This document shows positions 36,277-45,462 of a stretch of 64,000 nt of DNA, piece by piece. A model generated the notes under the pieces. The model ran no database searches. It was not told where the DNA came from and saw only the letters and a list, made by a program, of their open reading frames with translations. Made by a program: the position numbers and the translations under genes. The DNA comes from Halioglobus japonicus (lineage in GTDB: Bacteria > Pseudomonadota > Gammaproteobacteria > Pseudomonadales > Halieaceae). The number at the start of each line of letters is the position of its first letter. Position 1 is the stretch's first letter. Location of the stretch: positions 868,001-932,000 of the forward strand of contig NZ_CP019450.1 in NCBI RefSeq assembly GCF_001983995.1. Reading direction: 5' to 3'.

Positions 36277-37026
36277 TTATCCCGCAGTTTGACCGCCATC
36301 GATTGGCAGTTCGATACCGTTGACGAAGCGCGCCTCGTCCGAGGCCAGATAGGCAACCGCACCCGCAATTTCTTCCGGCGTGGATGCTTCGACCAGCGGA
36401 AGCAGGCGAGAGAACAGCTCCATGTCTGCGCCCTCGGGCATCTTAAACCCCGCTGATAAAGGCGTCTGGACAAAGCCGGGGCACACGGCATTGACGCGCA
36501 CTTCCTGTTTGCCGAATTCCATGGCCAGGGCCTTTGAGAACATCAGCACGCCCGCTTTGGTGGCGCAGTAGGCCGAGTTATAGGCCTGGCCTTCGCGGCC
36601 CGCACTGGAAGACATGTTGACGATATTGCCTTTGCTGGCGAGCAGGTGGGGCATGGCGGCGCGACTCATGAAGAACACACCATTGAGATTAATGCCGACC
36701 ATCAGGTCCCACTGCGCATCGCTGATGTCAGTGAGGTTCTCGGAGAAGGCAATACCGGCGATGTTGCACAGTACATCCAGCTTGTCGAAGCACTCAATAC
36801 AGGCCTCCACCGCCGCGTTACAGGCTGCAGGCTGGGTGACGTCGACTTCGGCGATCGCCGAAGCGGCGCCCTCTGGCAGGGCTTTGACCGTCTCAGTCAG
36901 GCCGTCTTTGTTGATGTCTGTCAGGAAAACAGCGGCGTCTTCATTTGCCAGGCGAATCGCTGTAGCGCGACCAATGCCGGACGCAGCGCCGGTAATCAGC
37001 GCGACCTTGCCAGTGAATCTTTGCAT
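36277..37026 (-). CDS. SDR-family oxidoreductase
   Basis: This 249-residue classical short-chain dehydrogenase has the cofactor motif ALITGAASGIGRATA, the acidic residue TDINKDG (favouring NAD), NIAG, catalytic Ser in VNMSSSAG and YCATK. The C-terminus IELPIDGGQTAG is standard. It lies 9 bases downstream of the quinone oxidoreductase on the same strand, so the two are probably co-transcribed. The substrate is unknown. Confidence 0.9.
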   Translation of the reverse strand: MQRFTGKVALITGAASGIGRATAIRLANEDAAVFLTDINKDGLTETVKALPEGAASAIAEVDVTQPAACNAAVEACIECFDKLDVLCNIAGIAFSENLTDISDAQWDLMVGINLNGVFFMSRAAMPHLLASKGNIVNMSSSAGREGQAYNSAYCATKAGVLMFSKALAMEFGKQEVRVNAVCPGFVQTPLSAGFKMPEGADMELFSRLLPLVEASTPEEIAGAVAYLASDEARFVNGIELPIDGGQTAG

Positions 37027-37035
37027 TGTGGTTCC

Positions 37036-38019
37036 TCAGGTAGAGAGAATGATCTTGCCCATGTGGGCTCCACTTTGCATGTAATCGTGAGCGCTGGCCA
37101 CATCCGCCAGTTCAAATACCCGGTCGACCACCGGCTTGATGGCGCCGCTGCGCAGATGCGGATAAATATGCTGCATGATTTCCGCGGTCATGACGGTTTT
37201 CTGGGCGAAGCTCTGGGCCCGCAGGGTGGAGCCCGTCAGCGAAATCCGCTTCATTAGCAGCAGGGCGAAATTAACCTCAGCCTGGAAGCCGTTCATGAAT
37301 GCGATGTTCACAATACGCCCTTCCGGCGCCGCGACATTGATGTTTTTCTGAATGTAGTCGCCGCCCACCATGTCCAGAATGACATTCATCTGGTTGTTCA
37401 CCCCGGCCTCTGCCAGCGCCTGCTCGAAATCCTGCTCGCGGTAATTAATGGCTAGGGTGGCGCCGAGTTCGCGCAAGGCTGCGCACTTTTCCGGGGTGCC
37501 CGCCGTGGTATACACCTCGCCGCCCATGGCACTGACCATCTGCACGCCCAGGGTGCCAATGCCGCTGGCGCCACCGTGAATGAGCACCTTGTCACCCGCC
37601 TGCATAGCGCCGCGCTGGAAAATGTTGTGCCATACCGTGAGCAGGGCCTCGGGCAATGCCGCCGCTTCGGCCATGCTCAACCCCTCTGGCACTGGAAAGC
37701 ACTGGCCGACAGGCGCAATAGCTTTGGTGGCGTAACCGCCGCCGTGAGTAAGTGCGCAGATGGTGTCGCCTTCGCGCCACTCGCTCACACCTTCACCGAC
37801 GCCGATGACCGTGCCCGCCACTTCCAGGCCCATGATCGGCGAAGCGTCTTCTGGCGGCGGATACAGTCCCGCGCGCTGCAGCAGATCGGCCCGATTGAGC
37901 CCTGCCGCCGCAACGTCAATCAGCACTTCACCCGCGCCGGGTGCCCCGATCTCGTCAGTCGCTATGCTGAGACTGCGGTCTTCTTCATTTATTGCGACGT
38001 AGTGTCGTTCGATGGTCAT
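37036..38019 (-). CDS. NAD(P)H quinone oxidoreductase, PIG3/QOR-like MDR
   Basis: This 327-residue medium-chain reductase has AAGLNRADLLQRAGLYPPPEDASPIMGLEVAG, the pattern of PIG3-like NADPH:quinone oxidoreductases, and the Rossmann motif VLIHGGASGIGTLGVQMV. No zinc ligands typical of alcohol dehydrogenases are evident. Such enzymes reduce quinones or enones with NADPH. An SDR gene follows 9 bases downstream. Confidence 0.9.
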   Translation of the reverse strand: MTIERHYVAINEEDRSLSIATDEIGAPGAGEVLIDVAAAGLNRADLLQRAGLYPPPEDASPIMGLEVAGTVIGVGEGVSEWREGDTICALTHGGGYATKAIAPVGQCFPVPEGLSMAEAAALPEALLTVWHNIFQRGAMQAGDKVLIHGGASGIGTLGVQMVSAMGGEVYTTAGTPEKCAALRELGATLAINYREQDFEQALAEAGVNNQMNVILDMVGGDYIQKNINVAAPEGRIVNIAFMNGFQAEVNFALLLMKRISLTGSTLRAQSFAQKTVMTAEIMQHIYPHLRSGAIKPVVDRVFELADVASAHDYMQSGAHMGKIILST

Positions 38020-38055
38020 TCAAGTGTCCTCAGCAAAATGGTTGCGCCGAACAGA

Positions 38056-38086
38056 GGGCCGGAAGGCTTTAACAGCCTTCCGGCCC
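38056..38086. terminator. Long perfect hairpin after the aminotransferase gene
   Basis: A perfect 13-bp stem GGGCCGGAAGGCT/AGCCTTCCGGCCC with a 5-base loop lies 15 bases after the ilvE stop and 36 bases before the reductase start on the minus strand. There is no T tract, so it may be a pause or mRNA-stability element. Confidence 0.5.
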
Positions 38087-38101
38087 GAAACGTGCAGCAG
38101 A

Positions 38102-39097
38102 CTAACTCGCTAAGGCGACCCGCCACCCATGCGGATCCTCAGCTGTGCCACTCTGAATCGCACACAGCTGTTCCCGCAGCTTGCTCGACCACGGGCCCAT
38201 GTCGCCGTCACCGACCTGAATGGTCTCGCCGTTGTACACGAGCTCGCCAACCGGGGTGAGTACCGCTGCAGTGCCTGTCAAGGCTGCCTCGCCCCGCGGT
38301 GCCCGCTCCAGCAGTTCGGCCACATCAAAGTCGCGTTCCATTACAGTGAGGCCTGCGGCAGCCGCCAGGGTGAGAATACTGTCGCGGGTGACGCCGGGCA
38401 GGATAGAGCCGTCCAGCGGTTTGGTAAGCAGCTCGCCGTTTTCGATGAGAACGAAGTTGGCCGCGCCCGTTTCCTGAACAATACCACCCGGGGCGAACAA
38501 TACCTGGTCTGCGCCCATCTCTTCGCGGGCGCGCACCACCTGGCGCATGGCTGCCGCGTAATTGCCGCCCGTCTTTACCTCGCCGAAATTCGGGGTGGAG
38601 CGCTGGGCCTGATCGTCGACCTTGACCCGCAAGGGCTTGAGCCCGCCGGCAAAGTAGTCACCCACCGGTGAGGTGAGTACGTAGTAGATCGCCTTCTGGG
38701 TGGGGCGTGCGGCGGCGCCGATATCCTCTTCGGTGCCGAACAGCGTCGGGCGCAGATACAGCGAGCCCGGGTAGGCCGGTATCTGGTCGCTAACCTCGGC
38801 AACGGCTTTGTGCAGTGAGGCGAGCAGGGTTGCTTCATCGGGCACCGGCAGCAGCAACTGGGCAGCGCTGCGCAGCAGGCGCGCCACGTGGCGATCCGGG
38901 CGGAACAGGTGAATGTCGCCGCTCTCGGTGCGGTAGGCCTTCAAACCTTCAAAGCACTCGCTCGCATAGTGCAGTACGTGGGTGGCCGGGTGCAGGTTAA
39001 AGGGCTCGACGGGCACCACTGCCAGGCCGGACCACTGTCCGTCTGCATAGTGGTTGATGACCATCTTGTCCGTAAACTCTGTGCCGAATGCCGCCAT
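38102..39097 (-). CDS. ilvE: Branched-chain amino acid aminotransferase
   Basis: This 331-residue fold-IV PLP enzyme makes or breaks down leucine, isoleucine and valine. The motifs are THVLHYASECFEGLKAYR, PDRHVARLLRSA and GEVKTGGNYAAAMRQV, where the Lys binds PLP. VLFAPGGIVQETGAANFVLIENGEL and LDGSILPGVTRDSIL follow. These fit the BCAT2-like subgroup. It is transcribed alone or ahead of the reductase, across a 13-bp hairpin. Confidence 0.92.
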   Translation of the reverse strand: MAAFGTEFTDKMVINHYADGQWSGLAVVPVEPFNLHPATHVLHYASECFEGLKAYRTESGDIHLFRPDRHVARLLRSAAQLLLPVPDEATLLASLHKAVAEVSDQIPAYPGSLYLRPTLFGTEEDIGAAARPTQKAIYYVLTSPVGDYFAGGLKPLRVKVDDQAQRSTPNFGEVKTGGNYAAAMRQVVRAREEMGADQVLFAPGGIVQETGAANFVLIENGELLTKPLDGSILPGVTRDSILTLAAAAGLTVMERDFDVAELLERAPRGEAALTGTAAVLTPVGELVYNGETIQVGDGDMGPWSSKLREQLCAIQSGTAEDPHGWRVALAS

Positions 39098-39184
39098 TGT
39101 CCTACTGCTCTATGTGTTTCCTGGCCCCGCTCGGGCCCGGTAAATATCGGGTGGGTGAACACACCATAATACCCCGAGAACCCA

Positions 39185-40384
39185 GTGTTTGGGGGTAACC
39201 CCCGAGGAAAAATCCGGAAATTTGTCACAGGGGGAGCAGCGGCTAGGCTGTGGTTTATTACTTTGGTAACCCGGAGCCGAGCGCGGCCTAAGAGAGTACT
39301 GCTACTGCTGTCGTTGTTGATGGTTTGCACCGGTGCAAGCGCGGATATTCGGCAGGAATTGCAGTCCCTGACCGAGCATCTGGTCATCGACGGCGGTGGC
39401 CAGCTGCCGAGCGGCGGACAGATATACCTGCCGGTCATAATCGAGGATTTTTACGCCCGCCAGGAGTACCAGCCCGCCTGGCGCGATAGTGATCAGGCTC
39501 AGCGCATGCTGGATTTGTTGCGCGACAGTTAGGCCGAGGGCCTCAGTCCCGATGACTATCACTACGGCGAGCTAATGGCATTGTGGTCGCTGCGGGGTCA
39601 GCAATGGCCTGGGCGCGACCAGGCCCGGGCCCGTTTCGATGTCATGCTTACGGATGGCGTCCTGCTCTACATACAGCATGTAGCTCGGGGTAAGGTTGAC
39701 CCACGCCAGCTTGAACTCACCTTCAACTACGCCCAGCTCGATTTTGATATGCACACCATTGCCGGCGAGCTGCAGCAGGCGATTGCTGAGGATACGATCG
39801 AAGACATTGTTGCGCGGCTGCGCCCCCAGATGGCCTTTTACTACCAGATGATGGCAGCTTTGAAGCACTACCGCGCCCTGGCCGCCACAGGTGAGTTTCG
39901 CCCTCTGCCTGGCGAGACAGTGCTCAAGCCCGGCCAGGCCTATGCGGTGGTGCCCGACCTCGCGGCGCGTCTGGTGGAGCTGGGGTATCTGCCTGCGGGC
40001 GACTATGGCCGTCAGTATGGCGGTGCGATCAAGGATGCGGCCAAGGTGTTCCAGGCGGACCACGGCCTGGATGTCGACGGCATTGTCGGTGCCCAGAGTT
40101 ACCGCTTTCTGAATATGACGCACGCCCAGCGGGTGAAGGAACCGCTGTGCCTGGCCGAGTTGTTGCTCGACGACCCCCAGCAGTGGTCGTTGGAGTATGT
40201 GCAGGCAGTGGTCGACAGCCGCAACCCCCAGGTCCGGGTGCCCATGGAGCGCGACGTACACGTGTTGCTGATGTACTGGACTAACAGCCCGGCACGAGAC
40301 GGTCGCCTGCAGTTCCACGCGGATGTGTATGGCAAGGATCCGGCCGAGCTGGCCCTGCTGGATGCGCCACCCAGGGTGAACGAG
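39185..40384 (+). pseudogene. YcbB-type L,D-transpeptidase remnant without catalytic domain
   Basis: The frame starts with a signal-like segment (VLLLLSLLMVCTGASAD) and the YcbB N-terminal region (LPVIIEDFYARQEYQPAW). It is cut by an in-frame TAG at 39530-39532, between LLRDS and AEGLSPDDYHYGEL. It then continues through the 'scaffold' domain and a peptidoglycan-binding repeat (AAKVFQADHGLDVDGIVGAQSYRFLNM). There it jumps directly from HAQRV to KEPLCLAELLLDDPQQW, which is the extreme C-terminus of this family. The whole YkuD catalytic domain with its S-H-G-C-x-R motif is missing. Both a stop and a large in-frame deletion mean it is inactive. Confidence 0.85.
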
Positions 40385-40579
40385 GTGCGTTGCCTGCTAC
40401 TGATCTTGCTGTTGCTGCCCCTGCTGGCGAGGGCGGAGCTGCCCACGCTGTCGTATCGCGGGCTACCCCTGGTATTTGCGCCGTTTACCCTAGTGGGCGG
40501 CATTGGCCGCTACCGGAAAACCAGTCGCCACGGCGGCTTTGTGCATGTAGACACCCGGGGTTTCCGCGCGCGCTGGTAG
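40385..40579 (+). pseudogene. Peptidase M15-like remnant, core deleted
   Basis: In the same frame as the transpeptidase relic, a GTG at 40385 begins a second signal peptide (RCLLLILLLLPLLARAELP). Only about 20 residues later the sequence reaches GGIGRYRKTS and FVHVDTRGFRARW. That is the typical C-terminus of YcbK/DUF882 or peptidase M15_3 proteins, whose genes follow ycbB in many gammaproteobacteria. The ~100-residue zinc-binding core is absent. The 64-residue product could in theory be secreted, but no active site remains. Confidence 0.7.
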
Positions 40580-41776
40580 TCAGCGCGGCAGCAAGCGCAC
40601 CGGCATCTGTTTGAACCCGTGGACCATATTGGAGCGGATGAAGGCCGGCTCACCGGTCAGCTCGATGCCGCCGAATTCGCGGAAGAACTCCTCGAGGAAG
40701 ATGCGCGCTTCCAGTCGCGCCAGGTTCGCCCCCAGACACAGGTGAATACCGTGGCCAAAGGCCAGGTGGGGATTCGAGTCGCGGTGAATATTGAACTCCA
40801 TGGGGTTGTCGAATACCCGCTCGTCGAAGTTGGCGGCGCTGTACAGCATTACCACCTTGTCGCCCTGGGCAATGGCCTGGCCGGCAATCTCGGCGTCGGC
40901 GGTGGCAGTGCGGCGGAAGTAGTGCAGGGGGCAGGTCCAGCGCAGCATTTCTTCCACTGCCCCGGGGATGAGGTCCGGGTTCTGCTCCAGCTGCCGATAC
41001 AGCTCGGGTCGCTGGATCAGCTCATACATGCCGCTGGAGATCAGGCCCCGCGTGGTCTCATTGCCTGCCACCGCAATCTGCACAAACAGTGAGGCGAACT
41101 CTGCCTCGCTGACACTCTCGCCCTCCACTTCCTGGTTGATCAGCAGGGAGATCAGGTCGTCGGCGCCGGAATCCTTGCGTTCGCAGGCCAGCTGGAAGCC
41201 GTAGGTGCCCATTTCAATGCTGGCGTTGTTCACTTCCTCGGGGGTGCCGCCCAGATCAGGATCAGAGGCGGAGGTCTGCAGGTCTGACCAGCGGCGCATC
41301 TGCGGCCACATGTCCCGGGGGATATCCAGCAGCGAGCCGATGACGGCTGTCGGCAGGTCGCCGGCCAGGCTCTCGACAAAATTCACCTCACCGATGTTGC
41401 GGGCCGTCTCCATCATGCCGCGGGCAATCTCGCGGATCGCCGGTTCCAGCTGTTCCAGGCGGCGCGAGGTAAAACGCGTGATGACCGCCCGGCGCAGTGG
41501 GCTGTGCTTGGGCGGGTCCATGCCCAGCAGTTGGTTGCGTGCCATATCGAGAATGTCGCCGGGTAAATCGTCGACAAGTACAAAGCCCTGCTCTGCTGAG
41601 AACGTTTTGAAGTCGCGCGACACTGTAATAACGTCGGCGTGACGGCTGACGACCCAGTAGCCGCCACCTTCCGGGTGGGCGTGCCAGTGGATTGGGTCAT
41701 TGTCGCGCAGCCACTTGAACTGCTCGTGGGGAATGCCTGTCGTGTAGGCGTCCGGCGAGTAAATATCGATGTTCAT
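40580..41776 (-). CDS. Cytochrome P450
   Basis: This 398-residue soluble bacterial P450 has the I-helix AVAGNETTRGLISSG, the K-helix EEMLRW, FRRTATADAEI and the haem loop HLAFGHGIHLCLGANLARLEAR, with Cys as the axial ligand. The 'AFG-GIH-CLGA-LAR' loop and 'HYFRRTA' are common in CYP125/CYP142-like steroid or fatty-acid hydroxylases; the substrate is inferred only. It is the last gene of the left arm of the TetR-controlled locus, 13 bases after the cupin. Confidence 0.93.
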   Translation of the reverse strand: MNIDIYSPDAYTTGIPHEQFKWLRDNDPIHWHAHPEGGGYWVVSRHADVITVSRDFKTFSAEQGFVLVDDLPGDILDMARNQLLGMDPPKHSPLRRAVITRFTSRRLEQLEPAIREIARGMMETARNIGEVNFVESLAGDLPTAVIGSLLDIPRDMWPQMRRWSDLQTSASDPDLGGTPEEVNNASIEMGTYGFQLACERKDSGADDLISLLINQEVEGESVSEAEFASLFVQIAVAGNETTRGLISSGMYELIQRPELYRQLEQNPDLIPGAVEEMLRWTCPLHYFRRTATADAEIAGQAIAQGDKVVMLYSAANFDERVFDNPMEFNIHRDSNPHLAFGHGIHLCLGANLARLEARIFLEEFFREFGGIELTGEPAFIRSNMVHGFKQMPVRLLPR

Positions 41777-41789
41777 GGTCGTTCGGTGC

Positions 41790-42236
41790 CTATTCTACGA
41801 GCACATTCGGACGTGGTAGGCCCTGTTCCTCGCACATGGCGAGGTAGAACTGCAGGGTCATGTCGCCGTCGACCACCGAGGTAATGTTGCCGTCTGCGTC
41901 CAGATTGATGTTACTGCCGTACATCTGGAACCACACGCGGGTATTGTCTTCGGTGCATTGCAGGGTGTGTACGGAGCCTGCAGGTTCGTACAGGAACGAG
42001 CCTGCGCGATTAACGTAGTCGTATTCCTTGTACTTCCAGGCGCCTGAGCTGGTATAGCCCCATACCGGCCCTGTGTGCTTGTGCTGCTCCACTTCATAGC
42101 CTGCCTGGAAGATATTCTCGATGATCCACAGGCCTTCGCCGCGTTTCACCTGCAGGACCTTTAGCAGGCTGCCGTCTCCGATGTCGATAAAGGGCAGTTC
42201 GTCGGCCCCGATGTGTACTGCTTCTGTCATGTCCAT
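41790..42236 (-). CDS. Cupin protein, dihydroxyacetophenone-dioxygenase-like
   Basis: This 148-residue cupin has the first metal motif EQHKHTGPVWGYTSSGAWKYKEYD and the second AGSFLYEPAGSVHTL, with two His in the first box and one His in the second. The pattern matches the acetylacetone-cleaving / 2,4'-dihydroxyacetophenone dioxygenase family of iron enzymes that cut C-C bonds next to a carbonyl. It lies between the racemase (13 bases) and the P450 (13 bases), so it is part of that operon. Confidence 0.82.
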   Translation of the reverse strand: MDMTEAVHIGADELPFIDIGDGSLLKVLQVKRGEGLWIIENIFQAGYEVEQHKHTGPVWGYTSSGAWKYKEYDYVNRAGSFLYEPAGSVHTLQCTEDNTRVWFQMYGSNINLDADGNITSVVDGDMTLQFYLAMCEEQGLPRPNVLVE

Positions 42237-42249
42237 AGAAAAGCTCCTG

Positions 42250-43403
42250 TTATTCAGCCTGGACGACAGCGCCGCTGGCCAGGGAGTTGTTTATATCGTC
42301 TTCGCTAAAACCGAATTGCGCCAGAATATCCCGGCTGTGCTCGCCATTGCGCGCGGGTGGGCGGCTGATGGCTCCCGGCGTGCGGCTGAAGCGCGGTGCC
42401 GGGGTGGGCTGCCAGACATCGCCATCGTCGATGAACGTGCCCCGCTCCTGGTGGTGAGGGTGGTGGCGAACTTCGGCCATCGACAGTACCGGTGCGTAGC
42501 AGATGTCGGCGCCGTCGAAAAAGGCATCCCACTCGTCCCGGGTCTTGCGCTTGAAGATGTCGCTCAGTTTCTCTTTCAGAGCGGGCCAGGCGGCCATGTC
42601 CCACTGGTTCTCCAGGCCGGCAGCTTCATCACCGAGACGCTCGAGCAAGGCCGCATAGAACTGCGGTTCAATCGAGCCGATCGTGATGTATTTGCCGTCG
42701 CCGGTCTCGTAAACCTCGTAGAAGTGGGCGCCGGAATCGAGCACATTGGTACCGCGCTCATCGCTCCAGAAGCCCACCTGGTTGGCGGCGAAGCTTGAGC
42801 TCATGAGGTTGGCGACGCCGTCGATCATTGCCGCGTCCACGACCTGGCCCTGGCCGGAGGTTTTGGCTTCCAGCAGTGCGCAGACCAGGCCATAGGCGAG
42901 GAAGATGCCGCCACCACCGAAATCGCCCACCAGGTTGAGAGGGATGGCGGGCTTCTCGCCCGCCCGTCCCATACCGTGGAGCGCACCGGACAGGGCCACG
43001 TAGTTGAGGTCATGGCCGACCTCTTTGGCCATCGGTCCCTCCTGGCCCCAGCCAGTCATGCGGCCGTACACCAGGCGCGGATTGCGCTGCAGGCACACGT
43101 CCGGTCCCAGGCCCAGGCGTTCCATAACGCCGGGCGGTTGCCCTCCAATAATCCGTCTGCCTGTTCAATCAGGCGCAGCACCGTGGCCACGCCCTCGGGT
43201 TGCTTGAGATCGACGCAAATACAGCGCTTGCCGCGGTTGAGCACATCCAGCTTGGGGTTGGTCTGCTGGTCGGAGAACAGGCCGCCGCCGGGTCTTTCAA
43301 CGCGAATAACCTCCGCGCCCATGTCGGCCAACGACATGGCGGCGAAGGGGGCAGGTCCAATTCCGGCGATCTCGATAATAGTGATTCCTGCAAGCGGTCC
43401 CAT
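42250..43403 (-). CDS. Alpha-methylacyl-CoA racemase, CaiB/BaiF family (frameshifted)
   Basis: Joined across one missing base, this is a 384-residue class III CoA-transferase-family enzyme. It starts MGPLAGITIIEIAGIGPAPF. GHDLNYVALSGALHGMG carries the racemase His, NLVGDFGGGG the Asp, and LDSGAHFYEVYETGDGKYITIGSIEPQFY follows; these are signatures of alpha-methylacyl-CoA racemase over true CoA transferases. The break is at the G3 run 43132-43134: one extra base gives EGNRPGVMERLGLGPDV. The enzyme inverts 2-methyl branches of acyl-CoAs, as needed in steroid or isoprenoid side-chain degradation. Confidence 0.87.
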
Positions 43404-43471
43404 GGTGAAGCTGGCTCCTTTAGATGAAGCGTCCAGCTTGGCCCTTGGCGTGCCCGGGGACAATGGCGTGA

Positions 43472-44101
43472 TCAGGCGCCGGGAATGTCTTTACAGATCA
43501 ACTGCTCGAACATGCCGCGGGCTTCCTCGAGCTTGGCGAACACCGGGTAGCGGCTGTCCAGGCACCAGTTGATCGTGAGCATGTTGAGTGTGCCTACCAC
43601 GGTTGTAGCGAGCATTTCTGGGCTGAAATCCCGTTTCACGTCGTCCAGTTCGTAGCCCGCACGAATCAATGCGCTGAAGCTGGTCATGGCCGAGGCCCCA
43701 AGTTCTCGCTGTGTCTCCTGGTCCTCGGCAAATGCGGTGGGGCCGATCAGCACCAGTTGGCGGTCGATGTCGTTCATGCCCGCAAAGGCGGATTCAATGT
43801 AGTCGATCATGGCCTGCAGGCGGCCCCGGGTCGTCGGCTGCGCGGCCATCAGTTCCGCGAGCATCGGCTCAGCGCGCGCATACAGGCGTGAGATGCCCAG
43901 GGCCCCGAGCAGGGCGTGCTTGTTGGTGAAGTGACCGTAAAAGGTGCGCCGGGCCACATCTGCCTCCTGGCAGATCTGCTCGATGCTGGTGTCTTCGATG
44001 CCGTATTGCTGGAACAGGCGATAGGCCGCCTCTTCGATACGGGCGCGAATTTCCTGTTTGCGTTTTTCCCTGCGCCCCAGCGGGGCTTCGATAGTGTCCA
44101 T
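43472..44101 (-). CDS. TetR-family transcriptional regulator
   Basis: It has 209 residues from MDTIEAPLGRREKRKQEI; the frame extends upstream to 44164 but would overrun the operator. The helix-turn-helix reads SIEQICQEADVARRTFYGHFTNKHALL. It is divergent from the amidohydrolase gene, with a perfect palindrome between them, and heads the racemase-cupin-P450 genes with a 68-base gap. It is the likely ligand-responsive repressor of both arms. Confidence 0.92.
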   Translation of the reverse strand: MDTIEAPLGRREKRKQEIRARIEEAAYRLFQQYGIEDTSIEQICQEADVARRTFYGHFTNKHALLGALGISRLYARAEPMLAELMAAQPTTRGRLQAMIDYIESAFAGMNDIDRQLVLIGPTAFAEDQETQRELGASAMTSFSALIRAGYELDDVKRDFSPEMLATTVVGTLNMLTINWCLDSRYPVFAKLEEARGMFEQLICKDIPGA

Positions 44102-44144
44102 GAAAATATGGTAATGCAGTTGCAATGGTCTCTGCATTAAACTA

Positions 44145-44158
44145 ATTTGTATACAAAT
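44145..44158. promoter_or_regulatory. Perfect 14-bp palindrome, probable TetR operator
   Basis: ATTTGTATACAAAT is a perfect palindrome in the 121-base gap between the divergent TetR and amidohydrolase genes. A further half-site TTTGTAT lies at 44174-44180, next to the AT-rich stretch (44181-44192) likely to hold the right-arm -10 box. Confidence 0.75.
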
Positions 44159-44222
44159 GTGCAAGTTTGCGCGTTTGTATGTATTTTATATAGAGCAACG
44201 ATAGCTTCAGGTGAAACCGACC

Positions 44223-45437
44223 ATGTCCGACAAGTTATTGGTGGTCTCTACGGACTGCCACGCCGGCCTCCCGATCGCCGATTACAAACCCTATGTTGAG
44301 AGCAAGTATCACGACATGCTCGACATGGCGGTGCCCATTACCATCGACATGCTCGAGAAATCCGAGTCGATGTTCCTTATCAAGGAGATTAATGACGCCT
44401 GGCGGGAGCCGATCGAGCAGGAACTCACCGGCGCCTGGAAGTACGACGAGAGGGCGCGCATGCTGGCCAGTGACGGTATTGCCGCCGAGATCATTTTCCC
44501 GGATGGCATAACCGAGAAAAATACGCCGCCATTTGGTGCCGGTCTGGGGTTGTCTCCCCGGGACATGGTGCCGGAGCTGCAGTGGGCGGGGGCCATGGCC
44601 CACAACCGCTGGTTGGCGGAGCTGTGCGCAAACGACCCTGCGCGGCACATCGGCGTGGCCTCGATTCCGCTACTGTGGGATGTGGATCAGGCCGTGGAAG
44701 CCGTGCGCTGGTGTGTAGACAATGGCTTGCGTGCAGTCATGATCCCCACCATGTGGGGTGAGCATGATGCCTATCATCACGTGAAATACGACCCTTTCTG
44801 GGAGGTCTGCCAGGACCTGGGCGTGATTGTACATTTCCACTCAGGTCCGGCGCCGCATCCTGAGTACTTTGGCAAGGGTTTCCCCGCTGAAGACCAGCGC
44901 AGTGAGCTCCCTGGTGCCATGGGCGTATATGTGTCAGAGGTCATGTGGTGGCTTTACCGTCCGCTCACGTTCATGATCTGGGGGGGCGTGTTTGAGCGCT
45001 TCCCGCGGCTGAAAGTGATGATTGTAGAAGGAGGCACTATGTTTATGCTGCCTTCCTGGCTGCGGCTCATGGACTTCCAGTACCACGAGGGCGAGATCTC
45101 AGCCAAGCTGGGTGATTTCAAGAGTCACCTGTCCATGGCGCCCAGCGAATACTATCGACGCAACGTGGGGATTGGCGCGTCTTGCGTGCGCCGCGACGAC
45201 CTCGACGAGCGCGCTGCGATTGGCCCTTCACAAATCATGTGGGGCAGCGATTTCCCTCATCCCGAGGGCACCTGGCCTAACACCCATGCCTACTACCGCG
45301 AAACATTCAGCGGTCTGCCCGAGGTCGATGGGCGTAACATTCTTGGCGAAAACGCCGTGGCCTTCTACGGCCTCGACCGCGATCGCCTGCAACAGGTGGC
45401 CGACGATATCGGCCCCGACACATCCATTTTTAACTGA
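44223..45437 (+). CDS. Amidohydrolase-family (ACMSD-like) hydrolase/decarboxylase
   Basis: It has 404 residues from the ATG at 44223, which follows AGGTGA; an in-frame GTG at 44211 is less likely. The metal-dependent 'amidohydrolase 2' fold is indicated by VVSTDCHAG at the N-terminus (D-x-H in place of the usual H-x-H), VIVHFHSGPAPHPEYF, and QIMWGSDFPHPEGTWPN near the C-terminus with the metal-binding Asp. Family members hydrolyse C-C or C-N bonds or decarboxylate. It is the first gene of the right arm and its neighbours are oxidative catabolic genes. Confidence 0.88.
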   Translation: MSDKLLVVSTDCHAGLPIADYKPYVESKYHDMLDMAVPITIDMLEKSESMFLIKEINDAWREPIEQELTGAWKYDERARMLASDGIAAEIIFPDGITEKNTPPFGAGLGLSPRDMVPELQWAGAMAHNRWLAELCANDPARHIGVASIPLLWDVDQAVEAVRWCVDNGLRAVMIPTMWGEHDAYHHVKYDPFWEVCQDLGVIVHFHSGPAPHPEYFGKGFPAEDQRSELPGAMGVYVSEVMWWLYRPLTFMIWGGVFERFPRLKVMIVEGGTMFMLPSWLRLMDFQYHEGEISAKLGDFKSHLSMAPSEYYRRNVGIGASCVRRDDLDERAAIGPSQIMWGSDFPHPEGTWPNTHAYYRETFSGLPEVDGRNILGENAVAFYGLDRDRLQQVADDIGPDTSIFN

Positions 45438-45462
45438 CCCGAGCTATCAACGGGAGAGCATC

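Noticed and set aside
39575-40579. An intact 334-residue gene after the TAG at 39530
   Set aside because: It is the middle and end of the broken transpeptidase plus a peptidase relic; no signal peptide or catalytic site.
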